From: Agriotes lineatus
Taxonomy: Eukaryota > Arthropoda > Insecta > Coleoptera > Elateridae
Reading direction: 5' to 3'
Assembly (NCBI GenBank): GCA_940337035.1
Contig: CALNHX010001047.1
Coordinates: 62,001-126,000, forward strand
Length of the DNA stretch: 64,000 bases
The notes under the pieces were generated by a model, which saw only the letters and a list, made by a program, of their open reading frames with translations, searched no databases and was not told where the DNA came from. Positions 44,814 through 52,065 of this stretch are shown here, one piece after another. Position numbers and translations under genes: made by a program. Within the stretch, counting starts at the first letter, position 1, and each line of letters begins with the position of its first letter.

Positions 44814-47800
44814 CTGCCCCCGCCTTAGGTCGTTCTGTCCCAGAACGAGTTGCGTCGGGTGCCTGTCACTCGCTCTTGTGGGGATTCGATGACGGTACTT
44901 ACAGGCGGTGCCTTTCTTGCACACTGACTGGTTGAAGAAGTAGCAGTCCACCGTGGGCTGAATGCTTCGCGCCGGGCTGCAACAGCAGACCTCGATCTGG
45001 ATGCCGGTCTGGTCGAAGACTACTTCCAGCATGCTGCGTACGACCCTCCAGTCCAACGAATCCAGGCCGCATGCTAATTTCGGCATCGCTAGCCGGGTTT
45101 CGCCGTTCTTCACCATCTGCTCCTTAAGGTCCAAAAGAGCAGACCAGAGCTCCTGGTAACTAGGTTTTTCGTGAGACAACCTTTTCGTCACTAGGTAATA
45201 AATGGAGCTGTTGCCTTCCTTCAGCTGCAAGGTTCTGCCAACCTGAGGTGCCTGCTCTCGCAGCTGGTTTAACCGGCCAAACTGCTCCCGGAAGGCAGCA
45301 GCGATCCCCCTAGACATCCGGAGGTCCTGGGCGACGCAGTGTGCCAGGGAATACTGCCGCAGGGTGTCGAACAGGTCACGCTGCACCTCTGTAGTAACTC
45401 CGAATCGCGCAGTCTTCGTACCCCCATAAGCGGCCATAAACTCCTGGAAGGAGGTTCCTCCGGTCCCTAGTCGTCTCAGGGGTTGTTCCGTGACAGCCTC
45501 CACTTCATCATTCGTTCCGGCATATGGGGCCAACCGATTGAAGTGCACCACCCTGCACTTTCCTCGAGGAGGTTTCTGGATTCGGTATACCACGTCATTC
45601 AGTCGAGCAACTACAGTGTAGGGGCCTTCCCAGTTTCTTTGGAGCTTGGGGGAGAGGCCACGACGCCTCTGGGGGTTATGAAGCCATACCAAATCGCCAG
45701 GCTGGAAACCACCGGCCTCAGCGCGGGCATCATATCGGTCCTTCATTCGGTCGCTGGCACCCTGAATGTTTCGGCGTACGGCGTCGTGGATCTCTTCCAT
45801 CCTCTTCTTCAGGTTCCCCACGTAGTCCTCGCCGGCCGTTTCTTCGCCAGGCTTTCTTCCAAACTTGAGGTCACATGGCAATCGCAGCTCGCGCCCAAAG
45901 AGTACCGTGGCTGGGGTGTGGTTGGTTGTCTCTTGTACTGCCGATCGGTAGGCCATTAGGAAGAGGTGAATGTACTGGTCCCAGTCACGCTGATGTTCGG
46001 AAACCACCTTGGACAGATGCTTCCCCATGGTTCGGTTCATCCTTTCCACCATGCCGTCCGATTGAGGATGGAGGGCAGTGGTCCGGGTCTTGTGTATCCC
46101 CAGCAGCTTGCAAACGTTCTGGAACAGTCCAGACTCGAAATTCCGGCCCTGGTCGGAATGTAATTCCAGGGGGACTCCAAAACGGCTGAAGCACTCCTTC
46201 ACCAGAACATCAGCTACAGTACCGGCCTCTTGATTCGGAAGGGCATATGCTTCAGGCCACTTGGTGAAGTAGTCCATGCACACCAAGATGTATTTATTTC
46301 CCGCTTCGGTTTCGGGGAATGGTCCAGCGATGTCGATGGCTATCCTCTCGAACGGACTACCGACGTTGTACTGCCGCATCGGAGCTCTACGTCTACCAAC
46401 CGGTCCGTTTCCTGTAGCGCAGGCTTCGCACCTCCGGCACCACTCTCGGACATCATCTTTGCAACTCGCCCAGTAGAACCGGTCTCGGACCTTCTGCAAC
46501 GTCTTCTTCAATCCAAAGTGTCCCCCAGAGGAGCCATCATGTAGGTGACGCAGAACCTCGGCCACTCTACTCCTTGGAACCATCAATTGTGATCTCGTTG
46601 CCCTACCATCCTCGTCTTCCAAGATTCTAGTCAAGACGTTGTTCTCGAGCTGCAAGGAGTCCCATTGCGCCCAATAGGTCTTCACCGTTGGGTTGGTGGC
46701 GGAGACCTCCTGCCAGGTAGGTCGACGGCCATCTCGCTTCCAGGCTATAACTGTGCCTAAGTCGGGGTCGTTCTCCTGGCTGTTCTGCAACTCGTCTAGC
46801 TCCCACGAGTCGTCGACCACAGTGGTACGATTGATGGGTACCGCACGACTCTCCAGTCTCGAACAGTGGCTGCAGTCCGCAGGGCAGGGCCTCCTGGACA
46901 ACGCATCGGCGTTGCGGTGGGCTGTGCCAGGTCGATGGTTTATTTCAAAGTCGTACTCTTGTAGGCGCTCGATCCACCTAGCTACCTGTCCTTCAGGGTT
47001 CTTGAACTGCAGCAGCCATCTTAGAGCAGCATGGTCGGTCCTCAGCAAGAATCTTCTGCCGTACAAGTATTTATAAAAATGCTCCACGGACTTGACTACT
47101 GCCAGAAGCTCCCTCCTGGTTACGCAATAGTTACGCTCTGGTTTGGACAGGACCTTGCTGAAATATGCCAGGACTTTCTCTTGCCCATCTTGGACCTGGG
47201 ACAGAACACCACCTATTCCGACATTGCTAGCGTCAGTGTCGAGGATAAACTGGCCTTCCTGACGTGGATAGCAAAGTACAGGTGAACTGGTTAAGGCAGT
47301 CTTGAGCGTCTCGAAGGCCTCCGCGCACTCAGCACTCCATTCGAACTGTCGTCCCTCTTCCGTTAGACGGGTTAACGGTTTTGCAATGTTCGCGAAGCCC
47401 AGCACAAACCGTCGGTAGTAAGTACAGAGGCCCAGGAAGCTTCGCAGCTCATGCTTATCCTTCGGGATTGGCCAATCTTGCACTGCCTTCACCTTACTCG
47501 GGTCTACTGCTACTCCCTGGCGGGATACGACGTGCCCCAGGTACTGTACCTCCTTCTGGAAGATGTGGCACTTCTTTGGACTCAATCGCAGGTTGGCACC
47601 TCGCAATCTACCGAACACTTCCTCCAGGTTTTTCAGATGCTCGTTGAAGGATTTGCCCACCACTATGATGTCGTCCAAGTAAATCAGGCAGGTCTGCCAA
47701 GATAGACCCTTCAGGACGGTGTCCATCAGCCTCTCAAACGTGGCGGGGGCATTGCACAAACCGAACGGCATGACGGAGAACTGCCAGAGCCCAGTTCCGA

Positions 47801-49064
47801 TAGTAAATGCAGTCTTCTCCCGGTCCGCGGGTTCCATTCCGACTTGCCAATAACCGCTCTTCAAGTCTAGCGTCGAGAACCATCGAGAACCGGAGAGTGT
47901 ATCCAGGGTATCATCAATTCGTGGCAGAGGGTAGCTGTCTTTCTTGGTCACATGGTTCAGCTGTCGGTAGTCAACACAGAACCTCGTTGAGCCATCCTTC
48001 TTCTTGACAAGAACCACAGGGGAGGCCCACGGGCTGCTGGACGGTTCGATGATCCCTTGGTTTCGCATATCTTGGACAATCTTCTCAACTTCTTCCCGTT
48101 TGGCGAGGGGCAACCTTCTTGGATGTTGGCGTATCGGTTGAGCATCCCCCGTATTGATTTTATGTTTAACTACGTCGGTACGGCCGCTGGGATGATCTCC
48201 GCACTCGAAGACGTCTTGGTACCGGGCCACCAGATCTTCGATCTTCTTCCGTTCTTGGTGGCTCACGCCCTTGCACGTAGACATCACGGTGTTAATTAAT
48301 GCCTCTGGGCAGTCCTTCGCCTTGCGGCCACCGCCACTAGTGATCGTTCTCACAACGGCGGAGACCGGTGTGCACCTTCCCAGGATTGTGTCTCTCCTGA
48401 CGGTTGCTGGTTCCCTGTTGACGTTCATAATCCTTACTGGGACCTTAAGCCCAGTCTTTACCAACGTCTTCCCAACCAGGATACCATGAGTGAGCTCCTT
48501 GTCATAATCGGGTTCAATCATGCGCACTACGTTGCCCCGGAGATCGCCATCCAGGTATGCATCCACGACCCTCTCGGTTCGTCCAGGCAGAGTAACATCT
48601 TCCGCCAATACCACTCGTACTGCGATCTCTTCTTTTGGGTGTAGGGAAAGCTCCTCCCCACCCACGTGCAACACGCCGCGTCCCAGGTCCAAAGTGAACC
48701 CACACTTATTCATGACATCCATTCCCAGGATGAACTCGTCCGCAATGTCAGCAATCAGGACCCGATGCTTGAGGGTTTGATTCCCAATCTTCAATTTCAC
48801 ATCCATCTCCCCATGTGTGGTCACTGCGCCTCCCGTGGCAGTGCGAAGGCGTGTCCTGGTGGGCAGCAGCTCACCCTCGTCTCGTATTACGTCAGACCTG
48901 GCGATGGACTTCGTCGCTCCAGTATCCAACAGCAGAGACCGAACATTTATTTTCCCATCAATGAAGAGACTATCAGGCTGGCGCTGCACGGACGACACAT
49001 GTATGGGAATCTCCGGGGCATGGCAATCACGAGTCGACTCTTGCCCCTTCTTGTCGACCCGCAT
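44682..49064 (-). CDS. pol: Pol polyprotein: protease, RT, RNase H, integrase, TARG1-type macrodomain, CCCH zinc finger (1460 aa)
   Basis: The ATG at 49064 overlaps the gag stop (TAATG). Domains in order: protease with LLLDTGAT (residues 45-52); RT with CVDYRQLN, STLDLKSGYWQV and active-site YLDD (462-465); RNase H (about 605-715; DTDAS, RREL, RTDHAAL); integrase zinc finger (842-882); integrase core with Asp911, Asp971 and Glu1007 (DD35E); and a GPYTVV module (1147-1195). The chain then continues about 265 residues beyond the usual end. Residues 1222-1352 form a macrodomain of the TARG1/OARD1 class (SLAHCVAQDLRMSRGIA; YYLVTK; MPKLACGLD). The two residues essential for ADP-ribose removal in TARG1 (Lys84, Asp125) correspond to Lys1294 and Asp1335. 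A C-x7-C-x5-C-x3-H finger follows (Cys1374, 1382, 1388, His1392). The tail is encoded in the LTR. The retroviral-type core is certain; activity of the added domains is inferred. Confidence 0.95.
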   Translation of the reverse strand: MRVDKKGQESTRDCHAPEIPIHVSSVQRQPDSLFIDGKINVRSLLLDTGATKSIARSDVIRDEGELLPTRTRLRTATGGAVTTHGEMDVKLKIGNQTLKHRVLIADIADEFILGMDVMNKCGFTLDLGRGVLHVGGEELSLHPKEEIAVRVVLAEDVTLPGRTERVVDAYLDGDLRGNVVRMIEPDYDKELTHGILVGKTLVKTGLKVPVRIMNVNREPATVRRDTILGRCTPVSAVVRTITSGGGRKAKDCPEALINTVMSTCKGVSHQERKKIEDLVARYQDVFECGDHPSGRTDVVKHKINTGDAQPIRQHPRRLPLAKREEVEKIVQDMRNQGIIEPSSSPWASPVVLVKKKDGSTRFCVDYRQLNHVTKKDSYPLPRIDDTLDTLSGSRWFSTLDLKSGYWQVGMEPADREKTAFTIGTGLWQFSVMPFGLCNAPATFERLMDTVLKGLSWQTCLIYLDDIIVVGKSFNEHLKNLEEVFGRLRGANLRLSPKKCHIFQKEVQYLGHVVSRQGVAVDPSKVKAVQDWPIPKDKHELRSFLGLCTYYRRFVLGFANIAKPLTRLTEEGRQFEWSAECAEAFETLKTALTSSPVLCYPRQEGQFILDTDASNVGIGGVLSQVQDGQEKVLAYFSKVLSKPERNYCVTRRELLAVVKSVEHFYKYLYGRRFLLRTDHAALRWLLQFKNPEGQVARWIERLQEYDFEINHRPGTAHRNADALSRRPCPADCSHCSRLESRAVPINRTTVVDDSWELDELQNSQENDPDLGTVIAWKRDGRRPTWQEVSATNPTVKTYWAQWDSLQLENNVLTRILEDEDGRATRSQLMVPRSRVAEVLRHLHDGSSGGHFGLKKTLQKVRDRFYWASCKDDVREWCRRCEACATGNGPVGRRRAPMRQYNVGSPFERIAIDIAGPFPETEAGNKYILVCMDYFTKWPEAYALPNQEAGTVADVLVKECFSRFGVPLELHSDQGRNFESGLFQNVCKLLGIHKTRTTALHPQSDGMVERMNRTMGKHLSKVVSEHQRDWDQYIHLFLMAYRSAVQETTNHTPATVLFGRELRLPCDLKFGRKPGEETAGEDYVGNLKKRMEEIHDAVRRNIQGASDRMKDRYDARAEAGGFQPGDLVWLHNPQRRRGLSPKLQRNWEGPYTVVARLNDVVYRIQKPPRGKCRVVHFNRLAPYAGTNDEVEAVTEQPLRRLGTGGTSFQEFMAAYGGTKTARFGVTTEVQRDLFDTLRQYSLAHCVAQDLRMSRGIAAAFREQFGRLNQLREQAPQVGRTLQLKEGNSSIYYLVTKRLSHEKPSYQELWSALLDLKEQMVKNGETRLAMPKLACGLDSLDWRVVRSMLEVVFDQTGIQIEVCCCSPARSIQPTVDCYFFNQSVCKKGTACKYRHRIPTRASDRHPTQLVLGQNDLRRGQCYDPEGRGMDESAALAINTRAFQSFSRRLQKYESQRSNAREAP
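44814..44827 (-). other. Polypurine tract of the macrodomain gypsy element
   Basis: Minus-strand aaggcgggggcag directly precedes the 3' LTR, the expected site for plus-strand priming. It is also coding (LRRGQ of Pol). Confidence 0.75.
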
Positions 49065-50347
49065 TAGTTTTCCGACGGCTCGTCAGACACTCGGGCTCCT
49101 TTCTTCGGACAGCGAGCCCTAAGATGACCCATCTCTCCGCAGCTCCAGCAACGGGGCCCCTTCTCCCTCGTCTCCTGCCTTATAAGTCGTCGCAACATGT
49201 CCTCCATGGATTCAGGCGCCATCTCCGTCGTGGCGACACCGCGGACAAGACCATGTCCTCTGGAGGCAGTCCTTGCCGCTTCAAATTCCAATGCATGGGC
49301 TAAGGCCTCTCCCAGTGTCCTATGGCGCCCCAGACGTACCGCTTGCTGAGTATCGGCGTCTTTAACTCCATCTACGAATGTTTGGACGGCTAGCTGCTCC
49401 AGGAAGTCCTCCGGCGCCGATGGATACGCGAGCCGAACCAATCGAGCAACATCGGCCTCCAGTTCTTGCAGAGTCTCCCCCGACTTCTGAATTCTGTTCT
49501 TCAACTGGGCACAATGCACATGCTGAAGATGACCATTGCCATAACGCCGTTCCAGACGATTCACCAATTGCTGGAAGTCCCTCTGCTGATTTTCTGGAAT
49601 CATTTGCAAAACATTCAGAGCATCCCCTCGCAATGTCAGGATCAATGCGGTCGCTTTGTCTGCCATTCCCCAACCATTAGCAACGGCTGCGGCTTCAAAT
49701 TGCTTCAGGTATGTTGACCATGGTGTTTTCCCATCGTAAGAGGGCAGTTTCATGTGCAAGCCAGATGTTGCGGGCCTCACTGGGGCAGTATCTTGGGACA
49801 GAGCAACCTGAGGGGCAGCAACTCGCGATAAGGTAGGCTGATTCACTGCAATTGGAGAAGAGCAGCCAGCAGATTCCGAGAGAGCTGGTTGGCCTTGGCC
49901 ACTTCGTGACTGCAGCTCCAGTATGTCACTCCGAACTCCGGCCAACGCTCTCTCCATATCTTCCCGAAGTTCATCCTTGAGGTCTTCTTGAGTGACTCTC
50001 AGCTTTTCCTCAAGTTTTTCTCTAAGATCTTCTTGCGCGGCTCTCAACTGTTCCTTCAGTACTTCCTGTGCCCTTTCTGCATTCTCTTCTGCCTTATTTT
50101 GGCCGGCTTTCAATTCTTCCTGGCCAACTTGGATCTCTTTCTTAAGTTCCTCCTGTGCTTTTTCCGCTTTCTCTTGCGCGGCTTTCGATTCTGCTTGCGC
50201 TTTTTCTGCCTTCTCCTGCCCAGCTTGGATCTCTTTCCTAAGATCCTCTTGTGATTTTTCCGCCTTGTCCTGGCTAACTTGCATCAGTTGCAAAAGTTGG
50301 CTTAATTGGGCTTCCATTTTGCTGCTTTGAGATCTCGTCAAAGGCAT
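49064..50347 (-). CDS. gag: Gag polyprotein of the macrodomain gypsy element (427 aa)
   Basis: The first ATG is at 50347 (MPLTRSQSSK). Residues 10-150 are an exceptionally regular charged repeat of Glu-Lys-Ala/Gln heptads (KAEKAQEELKKEIQ-type), certain to be a long coiled coil. A Ser/Pro/Ala linker leads to a capsid-like region from about 198 (LHMKLPSYDGKTPWSTYLKQ, then a GDALNVLQ helix and LERRYG) to 360. One perfect zinc knuckle, CWSCGEMGHLRARC (Cys400, Cys403, His408, Cys413), ends the protein. Gag would package the element RNA in the cytoplasm. The stop TAA shares its last A with the pol ATG, so pol is probably translated by termination-reinitiation or is reached by a rare event, giving Gag in excess. 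Uninterrupted. Confidence 0.93.
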   Translation of the reverse strand: MPLTRSQSSKMEAQLSQLLQLMQVSQDKAEKSQEDLRKEIQAGQEKAEKAQAESKAAQEKAEKAQEELKKEIQVGQEELKAGQNKAEENAERAQEVLKEQLRAAQEDLREKLEEKLRVTQEDLKDELREDMERALAGVRSDILELQSRSGQGQPALSESAGCSSPIAVNQPTLSRVAAPQVALSQDTAPVRPATSGLHMKLPSYDGKTPWSTYLKQFEAAAVANGWGMADKATALILTLRGDALNVLQMIPENQQRDFQQLVNRLERRYGNGHLQHVHCAQLKNRIQKSGETLQELEADVARLVRLAYPSAPEDFLEQLAVQTFVDGVKDADTQQAVRLGRHRTLGEALAHALEFEAARTASRGHGLVRGVATTEMAPESMEDMLRRLIRQETREKGPRCWSCGEMGHLRARCPKKGARVSDEPSEN

Positions 50348-50459
50348 GCACAATACTCACTTCAATTTATTTATCTGACCGTCGTTTTATCGGCACTTGT
50401 TAACAATTTATTTATTTTAATGTTTGTTCGATAATTTTTTTATATAGCCCCCGGTTCAA

Positions 50460-50477
50460 AACCTCACACCGACACCA
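50460..50477 (-). other. Primer-binding site of the macrodomain gypsy element
   Basis: Minus strand TGGTGTCGGTGTGAGG, one base from the 5' LTR. It shares TGGTGTC with the first element's PBS. The tRNA was not identified. Confidence 0.65.
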
Positions 50478-50478
50478 C

Positions 50479-51024
50479 TGTTACGTTCTTAACGTTCGGG
50501 CTATTTAAAATCATACGACGAACATGGGTTCAAATATTTATTTACAAGAATGAATTATTACGATTATTGTTATTTACAAACACACGAGAGAATTATCAAG
50601 CAGATCACAAATTACTTTTAAACTACGGCACTATTTCTAACAACTATTATTATTTATTTATATCACTCTTAAACACTAACGATGTATTTCTATTACATAC
50701 GGATTTATTTATTTCACGCGTTTTATTTATATGGGAGCTCGCCGCCCTGATGTTGAATTCCAACTGAACTGCAGGTCTGAAGGTCGCGCATTTATATTTC
50801 ACTGGGGAGATTCCAGAATCCTCGCGAATGCACTCCGGCATTCGCAGGTGTTGTTCTCGTAAGCGAGCGTGAGTCATTCAGTACACCTGGTTCTAGGGCG
50901 CTTCCCGAGCATTCGACCGCTGTGACTCATATTTCTGCAGCCGCCTCGAGAAGCTCTGGAACGCTCGCGTATTAATCACCAAGGCTGCTGACTCATCCAT
51001 CCCTCGGCCCTCAGGATCGTAACA
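50479..51024 (-). mobile_element. 5' LTR of the macrodomain gypsy element
   Basis: 546 bp, same ends as the 3' LTR, one substitution seen. Contains promoter and polyadenylation functions by analogy. Confidence 0.95.
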
Positions 51025-51721
51025 GTATCTTTCTTTCAGATAATTGTTTCATTTAACTTGATAAAATGTTAAGGTTTCTTGTTTCTCCTTCAGGCTAACG
51101 TATTGTTGTTTACTGTCATTGTGAATTATTAATCAATAATAATATTGCTGTACTAGATTTAGGTTTAGAAACAATGAGTACGGACATCGTTTTTAAAATG
51201 TTGGTAATGATCCCGTATTGCAGTAACGTCGATCATTATGCGGGAGTGTGTTCCTAAAAAAAAGGTGAGCGATGCACACAATCTGTGTACAGGGAGTTGA
51301 GGATGTTACCCCTTCCCGTTCATAACCGTGTTGCTATGCGCTAGCTTAATATGTGGCAGTAGCCAACAACTCTTGGTCCATGAGGGACAGGTTTGGCGAA
51401 GACAGTTGTGAGAACGCCATTAATTTAGTACCTATTGTGAAGTTACCTTAATAAAGTTCTAATTACACGATGTAATTTTACTGAACACCCTCTAATGCAA
51501 CGTGTCTTAGTATATCCACAATCGAACAAAGTAATGTTTGTCGATGCATCGGGTATAAGCCGTTCACGATCTTTTTGGGTCAGGTGAGGCTATGACCATC
51601 TAGTAATTTTGTTGGCAGAACCTCTGTTGCAACTAAACTCCCTCATGGAAATTGACACTTTTTGTGTTAGGTTAGGTTGTTTTCAGCTATAATTTACCAA
51701 GGGTAGTGATAATCACCCGCA
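51025..51721. other. Spacer, no gene seen
   Basis: AT-rich with no recognisable coding or structured feature, apart from the flank inverse gtatc at 51025. Confidence 0.5.
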
Positions 51722-51834
51722 ATAATTTTGACAAATAACAACCCGAAAGTGCTTGCCTAGAAATAACCCGAGGCGAAGCCGAGGGTTATTTCTTAAAGGC
51801 AACGCACTTGAGGGATATTGTTTGTCAAAATTAT
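51722..51834. repeat. 113-bp GC-centred foldback
   Basis: ataattttgacaaataacaa and tgtttgtcaaaattat are inverse ends; the centre is cccgaggcgaagccgaggg. Confidence 0.88.
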
Positions 51835-51937
51835 AAGGATTTATTACTGACCGCGGTGAATTCGGAAAGATAAGTTCTTAAATAAATTAGCCATTTTCTG
51901 ACAAATTAATTTGACACTTTATTATAATAATATCATG

Positions 51938-52065
51938 TTGGTGGCACTGTAAGTCTTTGTCAAATTTGAGGTTATCAGGTTAGCTTTTGCGTCAGTTTTG
52001 ACACAGACTGACGGAAAAGCTAACCTGCTAACCTCGAATTTGACTTAGATTTACAGTGCCACCAA
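51938..52065. repeat. 128-bp GGTTAGG-type hairpin element, most complete copy
   Basis: Ends ttggtggcactgtaa and ttacagtgccaccaa are exact inverses. The inner gaggttatcaggttagcttt and cgtcagttttgacacagac are followed by their mirror. Copies 1 (29694) and 2 (32009) and a half copy (26602) belong to the same family. Confidence 0.9.

Larger units (their letters stand above)
44268..51024 (-). mobile_element. Complete, apparently intact Ty3/gypsy element with macrodomain-bearing Pol
   Basis: 6757 bp from LTR to LTR on the minus strand: 5' LTR (50479-51024), PBS, gag, pol and 3' LTR (44268-44813). The two 546-bp LTRs differ by one base as far as I can see (cgccaagg/caccaagg), and both reading frames are open, so the insertion is recent and the copy may be competent. 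The flanks show no direct target duplication; instead gatac and gtatc extend the LTR-end inverted repeat. Confidence 0.95.

Noticed and set aside
44682..45480. Extra domain after integrase considered as an envelope gene
   Set aside because: It is in the pol frame, has no signal peptide or transmembrane segment, and its motifs are those of a macrodomain and a CCCH finger.
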